Shown piece after piece: positions 9,155 through 17,543 of a DNA stretch of 39,475 bases. Positions within the stretch are counted from its first letter, which is position 1; every line of letters begins with the position of its first letter. The notes beneath the pieces are model-generated. The model had not been told where the DNA came from and ran no database searches. It worked only from the letters and a program-made list of their open reading frames with translations. The stretch comes from Methylotenera sp. (GTDB lineage Bacteria > Pseudomonadota > Gammaproteobacteria > Burkholderiales > Methylophilaceae). The stretch is from positions 1 to 39,475 of the forward strand of contig JALRGX010000033.1 of the NCBI GenBank assembly GCA_023259635.1, in the 5' to 3' direction. The position numbers and the translations under genes are program-made.

Positions 9155-9431
9155 GCATTTTAGGCTGACCCTAACCAATACTTCACAGGCCGGGTAGTGT
9201 CTAGCTTAATGGGGGATTCATAATGCTGAAATTTGGGATAAAATAAATAAAAGTAGAAATATCCCCATGAATAGGTATCCGGTAACCAGGCGCTTTTGAT
9301 CTGTTGCTTAACTACAAAATACAAATTTCGGGAGCATTCGACTGAGCAATTTATAACAACAATACATAGCGGGGCATAATTAAAGTATCATTACCGCAAC
9401 TTTTATCATTTCCTCCCAAGCGAGATGAACG
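9155..9431. other. intergenic region, no gene seen
   Basis: AT-rich spacer between the propeller terminator and the hemerythrin-HD-GYP gene. It presumably holds the promoter of the latter, but no convincing elements were identified. Confidence 0.4.
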
Positions 9432-10613
9432 ATGCATACAATAGATATTTTTCCATGGAATGCCAACTTCAATACCGGAATTCAAAAAATAGATGAACAA
9501 CATGAAAAACTTGTTCGTTTATTAAATGAACTTGCCAGTTATGTGGCATTCAGTAATGAAATTCCAAAACTGGACATCATTTTTGATGAGCTTGCAAATT
9601 ATGCAATTTATCATTTTCAAGAAGAAGAGCATATTTGGCACGAGTACCTGCCAAATGACCCCGCCGAGTTAGAACATAAAAAGATTCACGAGAGTTTTGC
9701 TGAAACAATTACGCTCACCAGAGCAAAAATTAACACGTCTCCAAAAGAGATAATCGTTGAAGAACTTCTGTCTTTTTTAACGCGTTGGCTTGCAACGCAT
9801 ATTTTGGAAAATGACAGATATTTAGCCGGCTTGGTGCTTTCGATACAAACCGGCGCCTCTATTGAGGAAGCCAAAATTTTAGCCAAGAAGAGATTGGGCG
9901 GTGAAGCTAAAGTTCTTGTCGAGCTCATAATCTCTATCTATGACAATCTGTCTATAAACACACTAAGCTTGATGCGCGAGCTTAAAAATAAAATAGAGCA
10001 AGAAGAAAAAATTAAACAGTATACAACTCAGTTAGAGTCTACTTTCATGAAGATGGTGCGGTTAGCAACAACCTTAAGTGAAATGCGAGACCCCTACACT
10101 GCAGGTCATGAAAGTAGGGTAGCATTAATTGCTGTTGCTATTGGCAAAGAAATGGGGTTGGATGACAAGCGTATCGAAGGCCTTAATGTTGGAGGGCATT
10201 TGCATGACTTGGGGAAAATTTCGATTCCTGCAGAGATTCTTGCTAAACCGACAAAACTGAATGACGTAGAGTATTCACTCATAAAAATGCACCCTCAGGC
10301 GGGCTATGATGTTTTGAAAGATGTTGGGTTTCCTTGGCCTGTAGATCAAATCGCCTTGCAGCATCATGAACGAATTGATGGTTCCGGATATCCGCAAGGA
10401 TTAAAAGGTGATGAGATTTTATTGGAGGCTCGCATCTTGGCAGTGGCGGATGTCGTCGAGTCAATGTCCTCCCATCGGCCATATCGACCTGGCTTGGGCC
10501 TGGATAAAGCGCTAAACGAAATCTCAAGGGGGCGCGGAACATCTTATGACCCCAATGTTGTTGATTGCTGTTTACGACTATTCAGGGAAAAAGGGTTCGA
10601 GTTACCCGGGTGA
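9432..10613 (+). CDS. hemerythrin-HD-GYP fusion, putative c-di-GMP phosphodiesterase
   Basis: A 393-residue two-domain sensor. Residues 1-135 are a bacteriohemerythrin with all the diiron ligands: His24, His61, Glu65, His82, His86, His123 and Asp128. A linker helix (about 165-210) leads to an HD-GYP domain with the catalytic pair His258-Asp259 (HLHDLGK) and HHERIDGSGYP (311-321), so a working cyclic-di-GMP phosphodiesterase is likely. The hemerythrin part should bind oxygen or NO and control hydrolysis; this is inference from the fusion. It is cytoplasmic with no membrane segment. It is convergent with a second HD-GYP protein about 300 bases away. Confidence 0.92.
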   Translation: MHTIDIFPWNANFNTGIQKIDEQHEKLVRLLNELASYVAFSNEIPKLDIIFDELANYAIYHFQEEEHIWHEYLPNDPAELEHKKIHESFAETITLTRAKINTSPKEIIVEELLSFLTRWLATHILENDRYLAGLVLSIQTGASIEEAKILAKKRLGGEAKVLVELIISIYDNLSINTLSLMRELKNKIEQEEKIKQYTTQLESTFMKMVRLATTLSEMRDPYTAGHESRVALIAVAIGKEMGLDDKRIEGLNVGGHLHDLGKISIPAEILAKPTKLNDVEYSLIKMHPQAGYDVLKDVGFPWPVDQIALQHHERIDGSGYPQGLKGDEILLEARILAVADVVESMSSHRPYRPGLGLDKALNEISRGRGTSYDPNVVDCCLRLFREKGFELPG

Positions 10614-10919
10614 TAAATTTCTTAAGTGCAATTGTTCCAGTGAGCTAGTACACCAGGTCAATAGATAATGATCACTTATTGGAGCGCCAGATGAAGCAAC
10701 GGCTATACATCTGCCATACACGCACATTCACAGTTGAGCCTCCTCGAGGAGAGGACATATAAAGTACTCAGCACTTTGCATATTTACCCGAGCTAACAGA
10801 GCCCGAGATAAGTCTGCTTCATTTACCAAATTCCCGTAAGGGCCTAAAAGCGCAAGCGCGCCTACCTTGGCACCAACCCCTATCATCCAGCGCAAGGTAT
10901 GCCCAAACGATGAGCGAAC
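10614..10919. other. spacer between convergent HD-GYP genes
   Basis: About 300 bases without a credible coding region. A short GC palindrome around CCTCCTCGAGGAG (10740-10752) might be a weak transcription stop, but it has no T-run. Confidence 0.3.
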
Positions 10920-12032
10920 CTAGTCTTGGCATTCCTCCATAACTGCGCTGATCTCGGAGATATTTTTTTCAACGGCTTCAACACAATCTGGATCTAGTTT
11001 GCCTATAGCTGCCATACGCTGTAACTCTGTTATGGCTTCATCCATTGTCCATTTTTTCTTGTAAGGTCTTTGGCTTACTAATGCATCAAGAATGTCAGCC
11101 ACCGTAATAATTCTAGCTTCGATTGGTATCTCATCGCCTTTTAAATGATAAGGGTAGCCCGATCCGTCCATACACTCATGGTGGTAAGCTACAATATTCC
11201 TCATGATGGCTGAGTCTGAAGAGTTTTCAAGATTAAAGTCATGCAGTATCTTCTTAACCATTTCAACACCCTTGCTAACATGGGTTTGCATGATTTTTCT
11301 TTCATCTTCATCCAGAGCCCCCGGCTTAAGCAGGACTGTATCAGGAATCCCAATTTTACCGATATCGTGCAGAGGTGCAAATAAGTATACGTGCTCAATA
11401 AATTCATCACTCAGCTTATGCTTGCCGGAAATATGTTTCGCAATAATACGGGCATTTTTACCCATTCTTTCAAGATGAGCGCCTGTTTCGAAATCTCTTA
11501 GATTGGCAAAGTCACAAGCCATGTGCACCGTGGCATTGATGGAGCGTATGATTGAGAACTCCCTCACCAAAGTCATATTGATAATGTTGGAGAACAGCAC
11601 AATATCTCGCTGTACTTCTGGTGTGAATGCTGCAACTTTAACCGAGTCATAAAACAAGAACCCTATAAATGATCCTTGATCATACATAGGTACTGTAAAA
11701 GAAGATTTGTAACCTTGTTCAAGCACCCACGCAGAATGTTTATTAGTAGGCTGCAAGCTTTTTTCAATATCATCAATCACACGCTGCCCGCGCGACAAAG
11801 CTAAGTTGCTAAGCGACTTGCTATCCGCCAGATTATATTCGTACCCACTGATAGGAACACCCTTGCGGGTACTATTGATGAATGTTTTGAGCAGATCAGA
11901 AGAAGGGTCATAAATAGCACACCCAATCCGGTCTATTTGCGGAATGGTTTCCAGCAAGCGATCATGTAACCTGTTTAAACGTTCTTGCAGCGTTTCTGAG
12001 GTTGAAGCAATATCCAGAAGAGATTTTGTCAT
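10920..12032 (-). CDS. GAF-HD-GYP protein, putative c-di-GMP phosphodiesterase
   Basis: A 370-residue cytoplasmic signalling protein. An N-terminal GAF-like sensor covers about residues 20-160 (IGCAIYDPSSDLLKTF, SSFTVPMYDQGSFIGFLFYDS). The HD-GYP domain follows, with His222-Asp223 (LHDIGKIGIP) and HHECMDGSGYP at 284-294, plus EARIITVADILDALVSQRPYKK. Catalytic residues are intact, so cyclic-di-GMP hydrolysis is expected. The GAF ligand is unknown. It is monocistronic and convergent with the hemerythrin-HD-GYP gene, so two differently sensed phosphodiesterases sit side by side. Confidence 0.9.
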   Translation of the reverse strand: MTKSLLDIASTSETLQERLNRLHDRLLETIPQIDRIGCAIYDPSSDLLKTFINSTRKGVPISGYEYNLADSKSLSNLALSRGQRVIDDIEKSLQPTNKHSAWVLEQGYKSSFTVPMYDQGSFIGFLFYDSVKVAAFTPEVQRDIVLFSNIINMTLVREFSIIRSINATVHMACDFANLRDFETGAHLERMGKNARIIAKHISGKHKLSDEFIEHVYLFAPLHDIGKIGIPDTVLLKPGALDEDERKIMQTHVSKGVEMVKKILHDFNLENSSDSAIMRNIVAYHHECMDGSGYPYHLKGDEIPIEARIITVADILDALVSQRPYKKKWTMDEAITELQRMAAIGKLDPDCVEAVEKNISEISAVMEECQD

Positions 12033-12273
12033 AAACCCTCGAAAAGTATATAAATAGAAAAAGTGGAATTAATTTCAGGATTTATTATATGCCAATACTA
12101 AAACCTTTGTAGTAGTTACACACTTATATTTCAATGTTTGTTAATCTGGACTTACCCCGTTTTGATAGTCATATCATAATGTCTTGAGTTAGGTCTGGCT
12201 TTGTGGGATGGCAAGTTAATATCTCTACTCGAACCTTATAATATATTTCTTGATATTAAAAAAATGAAATATA

Positions 12274-12465
12274 GTGTGTTATGTTTCATTTATTAACATC
12301 AGAAAGCGATGTCTTCAGAAAATTTTTACTTATAGCCATGTTGTTTGCATTTTGCTGGTTTTGAATAGCTGCATCGATCAGAACGCACCTAACGTCATTA
12401 AAATAGCAGCCCATCCAACTTCGCTTCCTATGTTGCTTGATGAGAGCAGCATGAGTTTGCGTTAA
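12274..12465 (+). pseudogene. possible lipoprotein relic
   Basis: A 63-codon frame starting with GTG. Its middle reads like a lipoprotein signal (VVCILLVLNSC) followed by VIKIAAHPTSLPMLLDE, which recalls the start of a periplasmic solute-binding protein, but the frame stops at once. It may be the N-terminal remnant of a binding-protein gene, or chance. The surrounding 12,033-12,523 stretch holds nothing else recognisable. Confidence 0.25.
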
Positions 12466-12523
12466 TTTTTATCAGACGTGACCATAAAATTAGACTTATC
12501 TAAAATTTAAAGGACTTTCAATA

Positions 12524-13066
12524 TTGACCAATACGCCCAATCCCTCTTGCCAGTTAATTAAGTTCTTGCCTTGTGTGCCTAATTTCCCGCAACCTGGGGT
12601 AATGTTTAGGGATATTTCACCACTTATTGCTGATCCCCAGGCATTTCAGGTTGCCATAAATCAATTTGCAGAGCTTGCGCGTGAATTAAGTTTTACTCGT
12701 ATCCTTGCTATTGAATCTAGGGGATTTATATTCGGCTCGGCACTGGCTTTACAATTGCAGAAGCCATTATTATTAGCCAGAAAACCCAATAAACTTCCCT
12801 TAGCCGCACATTCAGAATCCTATGGTCTGGAATATGGTCAGGACTCATTGGAGATACAAGCCAATCATATTGATCAGCAATCAAAAGTCTTAATAATTGA
12901 TGATGTTGTTGCAACGGGAGGCACTCTGATGGCAGCTAGTGCCCTAATCAGAAAAACAGGCGCTCAAGTAGTCGGAGCACTTACATTATTGGAAATCGAT
13001 TCTTTAGGTGGCAATAACCGGTTGCGTGAGCAAGATATTCATGCTCATTCAATACTATCAGTTTAG
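12524..13066 (+). CDS. apt: adenine phosphoribosyltransferase
   Basis: Purine salvage enzyme joining adenine and PRPP to give AMP. The 180-residue protein has the family pattern: FPQPGVMFRDISPLI (about residues 21-35), AIESRGFIFGSALA, LLLARKPNKLP, the flexible-loop SYGLEYGQDSLEI and the PRPP signature VLIIDDVVATGGTL (about residues 122-135). The start is TTG, chosen because AAAGGA lies about ten bases upstream and no better ATG is in frame. The NTF2-like gene follows 27 bases later on the same strand, so they may be cotranscribed. Confidence 0.92.
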   Translation: MTNTPNPSCQLIKFLPCVPNFPQPGVMFRDISPLIADPQAFQVAINQFAELARELSFTRILAIESRGFIFGSALALQLQKPLLLARKPNKLPLAAHSESYGLEYGQDSLEIQANHIDQQSKVLIIDDVVATGGTLMAASALIRKTGAQVVGALTLLEIDSLGGNNRLREQDIHAHSILSV

Positions 13067-13093
13067 CTGCTTTTAATTTAATTGGAGAAAAAT

Positions 13094-13501
13094 ATGAATC
13101 TATCAGAAAAGAATGCCGTTGAGCAGGCAACCAATAACTTTTATGCCGCCCTTAACCTATTATTCACTGGTGACGATCAACCCATGCAAAACGTATGGTC
13201 ACATGCAGACGATGTTGTTTACATGGGGCCTGACGGTTTGTATCTTATTGGATGGACAGAAATCTCCAAGATGTGGTCAAAGGTTGCCGAAATGAAATTA
13301 GGCGGGACTGTAATCCCAATAAACTCACACACTATAATTGGTAGCGATATTTCAATGATTACTTGTGTTGAATCAGGTGAAAATGAGATCCAGGGGAAAT
13401 CTGAATCAGTTGGGATAAGATCATCTACCGTTTTCCGTAAAGAGAATAATGCTTGGGTGGTCATAGCACACCAAACAGATTTACTTGCGTTTATGAAGTA
13501 A
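13094..13501 (+). CDS. NTF2-like (SnoaL-type) small protein
   Basis: A 135-residue protein of the NTF2-like cone-barrel superfamily, recognised from the N-terminal helix (ATNNFYAALNLLFTGD), HADDVVYMGPDGLYLIGWTEI, and the strand pair ending VVIAHQTDLLAF. Proteins like this can be enzymes or ligand binders, and the sequence does not say which. The ATG at 13,094 is preferred over the TTG four codons earlier because GGAG sits just ahead of it. It follows apt closely. Confidence 0.75.
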   Translation: MNLSEKNAVEQATNNFYAALNLLFTGDDQPMQNVWSHADDVVYMGPDGLYLIGWTEISKMWSKVAEMKLGGTVIPINSHTIIGSDISMITCVESGENEIQGKSESVGIRSSTVFRKENNAWVVIAHQTDLLAFMK

Positions 13502-13705
13502 GCATAGGTATTTCTAATATGCAGCGTGATACTCAGTTTAGCGACTCATTCTAGTAAACACGCTTTTAATGATTGAGTTTCTAAATGAACTCAAAATTCC
13601 CATATCTTATTTATAAAAGGGAAAAAAATTCCCTTGTGACTGTTACCGAATTAAATAGTCAGAATATGTGTAATAGAAGTAACTGAAAATTTTAGGATGG
13701 CTGGT

Positions 13706-14395
13706 ATGAGATTTGTTTTATGCTTTCTGACTGTAATTTGCTTGCTAAGTGTTTCTCCAGCATTTTCTGAAGAAAATACTGGACGATTCTCGGGCCCTTA
13801 CGCTAGTTTAGGAGCTGGCTATCAGTATAGTGATATTTTTCATGAGAATGTCCGCACTGTGAACCCTATTATGGGCTTGTATAGGTCTTATGATCAGCCT
13901 AGCGCATCGGGGGAGGATGTTTTAGGGCAGGCGCTGGCAGGGTATGGTTATAATTTTGGCCAAAATTATAACTTATCTATCAACTTATTCTATAACTTTG
14001 GCGCAACTGGAGTAGCAGATATCAAGGCCACTTTTTACCAAGATACAGTTAAGCAAAGAATCAAAAATACGGTCGGTATGTTCTTGGCGCCAGGCTACTA
14101 CATCAGCCCGCAGGCTTTAGTCTTCCTAAAGGTCGGATATGTTCGTTCAGGACAGGAATATATTCGTGACTCACAAAACATTCGTCTAGATCGTACGATA
14201 CAAGGTTTTCTATGGGGTGTCGGGGCTAAGTATCTTGTGTCGGAGAATGTATTCATTGGTGTCGATGTTACAAGATATACATACGGTAAAAGCTCAGATA
14301 CAACGCGGCTCAACTATTTTCCTTTTGTAGATGTCGATGTGTCTTCAAAAGTAGAGCAGACTAGCGGGGTAGTTTCCATAGGATATCAGTTCTAA
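13706..14395 (+). CDS. small outer-membrane beta-barrel protein
   Basis: Probably a 229-residue porin-like or opacity-type barrel. A signal peptide (RFVLCFLTVICLLSVSPAFSEE) is followed by alternating aromatic strands such as GPYASLGAGYQYSDIF, ALAGYGYNFGQNYNLSINLFYNFG, ALVFLKVGYVRSG and a terminal SGVVSIGYQF ending in Phe, as outer-membrane barrels do. The function is unknown. The ATG at 13,706 is favoured over one three codons upstream because AGGATGG then falls at Shine-Dalgarno distance. The first tRNA-like fragment begins about 130 bases downstream. Confidence 0.75.
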   Translation: MRFVLCFLTVICLLSVSPAFSEENTGRFSGPYASLGAGYQYSDIFHENVRTVNPIMGLYRSYDQPSASGEDVLGQALAGYGYNFGQNYNLSINLFYNFGATGVADIKATFYQDTVKQRIKNTVGMFLAPGYYISPQALVFLKVGYVRSGQEYIRDSQNIRLDRTIQGFLWGVGAKYLVSENVFIGVDVTRYTYGKSSDTTRLNYFPFVDVDVSSKVEQTSGVVSIGYQF

Positions 14396-14523
14396 CTGGG
14401 AGGGTATCCTAGATTTTTTGTTAACGGTGGTTATTTACTGCCGAGGCATCCTTTCCTCGAACTGTATGGTAAACCCGGGTTAGCTCAGACCTCGTTTTTA
14501 TGTAATCTGAAGACGTAAATCAT

Positions 14524-14590
14524 GCCCACATGGGTTAGCTTGATTTAAATAATGGCCGGAGGCAGAATCAAACTACCGACACGTAGATTT
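14524..14590 (-). repeat. tRNA-Phe 3' fragment, copy 1
   Basis: On the minus strand this reads from a GTTGAAATCTACG anticodon-loop-like start through TGTCGG and a T-arm (TTTGATTCTG) to GGCC, with the CCA decayed. A weak relic of the terminator (CCCACA/TGGG) and AGCTTGATTT precede it on the plus strand, as in copies 2 and 3. There is no 5' half, so it is not a functional tRNA. It is interpreted as a displaced integration-site end. Confidence 0.65.
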
Positions 14591-14675
14591 CAACTTTAAA
14601 AATCATCACTTATATATTGTTTTAGGGCCGCCTTCACTAGCCTACGCTCGCCAGTACGTGACAAAATTATCACGT
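14591..14675. repeat. element-end arm shared with 34,483-34,566
   Basis: About 85 bases directly beside tRNA fragment copy 1 match the bases beside copy 5 at roughly 85 percent. Shared blocks include AAAAATCATCA, TTATATATTGTTTTAGG and TGACAAAATT. This is what two related integrated elements sharing recombinase arm sequences would leave. Confidence 0.7.
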
Positions 14676-14707
14676 TTATAATTTGATTAGTGGAAAAAAT
14701 ATCCTTC

Positions 14708-15505
14708 ATGGAAAAGTTAGCAAAATCCATATTTATTTCTCATGGTGGAGGCCCATTGCCACTGCTGGGTGATCATCAGCATAAAGCTTTGGTGATCGCC
14801 TTACAGAACTTGGCAAGAGCCATTACTAAGCCTCGTGCTATTGTGGTGGTAAGCGCTCATTGGGAGGAGAAAATTCCGACAATTACTGCCATACACCACC
14901 CCTCGTTAATTTATGATTACTACGGATTCCCTCCAGAATCATATGAAATTCAATACCCATGTCCTGGCGAGCCTTCTTTAGCTGAAGACATATTCAAACT
15001 TCTCAAAAACAGGGGCATCTCGGCTCAGCTTGATAGAGAAAGGGGACTGGATCACGGTGCTTTTGTCCCTCTTAAGATCATGTACCCAGAAGCGACTATT
15101 CCATGTATTCAATTATCGCTGGTGAACACTCTGGACCCCCTCCTGCATATTGAGATTGGACAGGCATTGCAACAATTGCATGAACAAAATGTTTTACTCA
15201 TCGGGTCAGGATTTTCATTTCACAATATAAGAGCATTTTTTGAGCCCACTAACATAGAATCACATCAACTCAATCAGGCATTTGAACATTGGCTGGAAGA
15301 TGTTTGCATTAATGAGAAATATTCGGAATTACAGCGTAGTGAATTGCTATGCCAGTGGAAAAAAGCCCCCGGAGCGCATTATTGTCACCCAAGGGAAGAA
15401 CATCTTATTCCGCTGCATGTGTGTTATGGCGCATCACAAGGGCCATGCGAAAAGCGAACTAAAATTTCCATTATGAATAAGGAGTCGAGCCTGTATGTCT
15501 GGTGA
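14708..15505 (+). CDS. LigB/DODA-type extradiol dioxygenase family protein
   Basis: A 265-residue class III extradiol ring-cleavage enzyme homologue, closest in layout to E. coli YgiD and plant DODA (4,5-DOPA dioxygenase). Visible landmarks are the metal-binding ISHGGGP near the start, IVVVSAHWEE (about residues 48-57), YYGFPPESYEIQYPCPGEP, GLDHGAFVPLKIMYP, LIGSGFSFHNIR and HPREEHLIPLHVCYGA near the end, which supply the His ligands for Fe or Zn. The substrate is unknown. The ATG at 14,708 is chosen over an in-frame GTG six codons earlier because family members start just before the ISHG motif. It is the only gene between tRNA fragments 1 and 2. Confidence 0.85.
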   Translation: MEKLAKSIFISHGGGPLPLLGDHQHKALVIALQNLARAITKPRAIVVVSAHWEEKIPTITAIHHPSLIYDYYGFPPESYEIQYPCPGEPSLAEDIFKLLKNRGISAQLDRERGLDHGAFVPLKIMYPEATIPCIQLSLVNTLDPLLHIEIGQALQQLHEQNVLLIGSGFSFHNIRAFFEPTNIESHQLNQAFEHWLEDVCINEKYSELQRSELLCQWKKAPGAHYCHPREEHLIPLHVCYGASQGPCEKRTKISIMNKESSLYVW

Positions 15506-15554
15506 AGTATAAAAGATAAGGACAGACTGCAGCTCTGTGTAGTTTAAAGACGTG

Positions 15555-15625
15555 AAAAATCCCACTAAAAAGTGAGCTTAATTTAGATGGTGGCCGGGGG
15601 CAGAATCGAACTGCCGACAAGCGTG
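15555..15625 (-). repeat. tRNA-Phe 3' fragment plus terminator, copy 2
   Basis: On the minus strand, GTCGGCAGTTCGATTCTGCC followed by CCCGGCCACCA is a complete tRNA T-arm and acceptor 3' strand with CCA (15,588-15,618). The hairpin CTCACT/AGTGGG then ends in a T-run (15,557-15,580), a terminator in the right place after a tRNA. The 5' half is absent. The region next to it, up to 15,757, has no gene. Confidence 0.85.
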
Positions 15626-15735
15626 AACTGCATTTAGTTATAATACCACCGATAGTGATGGCAACAATTACTACTGTTGGACAAATTACTGGCCCCTCAC
15701 GGAGCCTACATACCGTGTCGTAAAATGCAGATCAC
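15623..15735. repeat. inverted repeat pair next to tRNA copy 2
   Basis: GTGAACTGCATTTA (15,623-15,636) and TAAAATGCAGATCAC (15,721-15,735) are inverted copies matching at nearly every position, bounding an 84-base spacer. The right arm's AATGCAGATCACAA (15,724-15,737) recurs exactly at 38,297-38,310 beside tRNA copy 6. Confidence 0.55.
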
Positions 15736-15778
15736 AATTTATAAAACTTGATATTGATTGCCTGAAGTGTGTAATGCC

Positions 15779-16666
15779 ATGCCTCCGAAAACTTGCACTT
15801 TTTTAAGCCTGCACGCTTGGGTGTTCGGGCTGACCCTATTCGCCTTCACAAGCAATGCATATTCCGACTGGAGTGATCATGCGATTAGTTGGCGTTATGG
15901 CGAAACATTCCGGGATCCCTTCATCCAAAATAATATTTCCAAGAACATCTACAGCTATACCTACGCAAGTGGTTCTTCCAGTGGAACCAATTATTTGAAT
16001 GTAGACTGGCTGTTATCCGATGAGAATGATCCTATAAGAAAAAATTCCAGAGAGGGTGCAGAAGAGTTGTATCTGCTGTATCGCCATACATTTGATCTTG
16101 GTAATCTTCTAGATCGCCAATTTCAATTCGGTCCTGTCAAAGGGATGGGCGTTACGGCAGGGTTGGACCTCAATTACAAACAGGATGCTGGCTACAACTC
16201 GCGCAAACAGATGTTGGTCCTCGGGCCGACACTTATGATGAAGGTACCAGGCTTTCTCAATATTAGTCTTCTTGCACTGTGGGAGAGTAACTCTCCGCAT
16301 GCCTCCCGTGGGGCATTCGACCCCGGATATCCAGATCAACGCTATCACTACGATTTACATCCCATGCTAAATCTGGCCTGGGGTATTCCTTTTGCCTCAT
16401 CCCCCATAAGCTTTGAGGGATATGCAAACTTTATTACCTCAAAAGGTGAGGATGAAACTGGCCACGCTACGGCACCTGAAACCAATATTGATATGCGGCT
16501 TATGTACAACTTATCGGATGTAATAAAGAGCAGCACGTACAAAGTAAAGATCGGGGTGGAATACCAATACTGGAGAAACAAGTTTGGGAACTCAGATGCA
16601 AAAGTAGGGAATATGGAGGGCAATGTAGCCAGCACCCCGATGATACGGATGGAGGTTCATTTCTGA
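15779..16666 (+). CDS. Tsx-like outer-membrane channel protein
   Basis: About 295 residues with a signal peptide (FLSLHAWVFGLTLFAFTSNAYS) and a barrel of the nucleoside-channel (Tsx-like) type. Recognisable segments are ISWRYGETFRDPFI, NYLNVDWLLSDENDP, GPVKGMGVTAGLDLNYKQDAGY and MLVLGPTLMMKVPGFLNISLL, ending in MEVHF with a terminal Phe. The exact substrate cannot be read from the sequence. The start is uncertain: ATG at 15,779 is preferred to TTG at 15,758. It is the single gene of its block, with tRNA fragments on either side. Confidence 0.75.
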   Translation: MPPKTCTFLSLHAWVFGLTLFAFTSNAYSDWSDHAISWRYGETFRDPFIQNNISKNIYSYTYASGSSSGTNYLNVDWLLSDENDPIRKNSREGAEELYLLYRHTFDLGNLLDRQFQFGPVKGMGVTAGLDLNYKQDAGYNSRKQMLVLGPTLMMKVPGFLNISLLALWESNSPHASRGAFDPGYPDQRYHYDLHPMLNLAWGIPFASSPISFEGYANFITSKGEDETGHATAPETNIDMRLMYNLSDVIKSSTYKVKIGVEYQYWRNKFGNSDAKVGNMEGNVASTPMIRMEVHF

Positions 16667-16835
16667 AGGCAGCCAAGAGTTACCAGGCCAAGAATTAGCT
16701 GTGGCTAACACACCACACTCAAACCAGAAGAGACCGACTTTGCACCCAAATCTGATATATCTATAAAAGAAACATCAGATTCATACTTTTAGAAATCCTA
16801 GACAGCTCTTACATTGGCAAAGAATACTTAGGCAT

Positions 16836-16906
16836 AAAAAATCCCACATAAAGTGAGCTTGATTTAGATGGTAGCCAGGGGCAGAATCGAACTGCCGACA
16901 TGCGTA
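16836..16906 (-). repeat. tRNA-Phe 3' fragment plus terminator, copy 3
   Basis: On the minus strand it reads ATGTCGGCAGTTCGATTCTG, then CCCCTGGCTACCA (16,869-16,904), followed by CTCAC/GTGGG and a T-run (16,838-16,858). It is near-identical to copy 2 through the terminator, including AAGTGAGCTT and ATTTAGATGGT. There is no 5' half. Confidence 0.85.
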
Positions 16907-17001
16907 TATTCAATGCGCAGTTCAGAAATCATAAATAATGCCAAGGAACTTGTCTGTAGATCATCAATCTATTAAAGGACTCTTTTCATAGTGAACATGA
17001 C

Positions 17002-17532
17002 ATGCGACTTTTTGTGATTTTGTTTTTTGCACTCTTATCCCCAGCAGGTTTTGCCGAAAATTGCCCCGCACTTTTAACCCATCAGTTCAAGACTCTGCAA
17101 GGAGATCAGATCGACATGTGCCAGTATTTGGACAAGACGATTTTGGTTGTCAATACCGCCAGCAAATGTGGATTTACTCCCCAGTTTGAAAAGCTTGAAA
17201 AACTCTATTCCAAATACAAAGACAAGGGCCTGATGGTCATTGGTTTCCCGTCCAACGATTTCCGCCAAGAACTGAAAACCAGTTCCGAGATCGGGAGCTT
17301 CTGCAAGCTGACATACGGGGTCAAGTTTCCCATGGCGGAAAGTGGCTCCGTGACTGGTAAAAGTGCGAATCAATTATTTAAGCAGCTCAAGGCGGCCACT
17401 GGCCAGGAGCCACAATGGAATTTCTATAAATACGTAATTACTGATCACGGTCGCAAGGTAAAAGCCTTTCCGTCCACCACCGAACCGGACGATCCAGAAA
17501 TAATGAACATAATTCTTTCGACTCTGAAATGA
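17002..17532 (+). CDS. exported glutathione peroxidase-family protein
   Basis: A 176-residue thiol peroxidase reducing hydrogen or lipid peroxides. A signal peptide (VILFFALLSPAGFAENC) suggests periplasmic location, unlike the usual cytosolic BtuE. The Gpx catalytic set is present: the peroxidatic Cys in VVNTASKCGFTPQ (about residue 55), the Gln-bearing helix region, GFPSNDF, and WNFYKY with the Trp-Asn pair. A further Cys in IGSFCKLTYG could be the resolving thiol, as in thioredoxin-dependent homologues. The stop overlaps the next frame, so the two are probably cotranscribed. Confidence 0.9.
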   Translation: MRLFVILFFALLSPAGFAENCPALLTHQFKTLQGDQIDMCQYLDKTILVVNTASKCGFTPQFEKLEKLYSKYKDKGLMVIGFPSNDFRQELKTSSEIGSFCKLTYGVKFPMAESGSVTGKSANQLFKQLKAATGQEPQWNFYKYVITDHGRKVKAFPSTTEPDDPEIMNIILSTLK

Positions 17533-17543
17533 GGTACTCAAAA

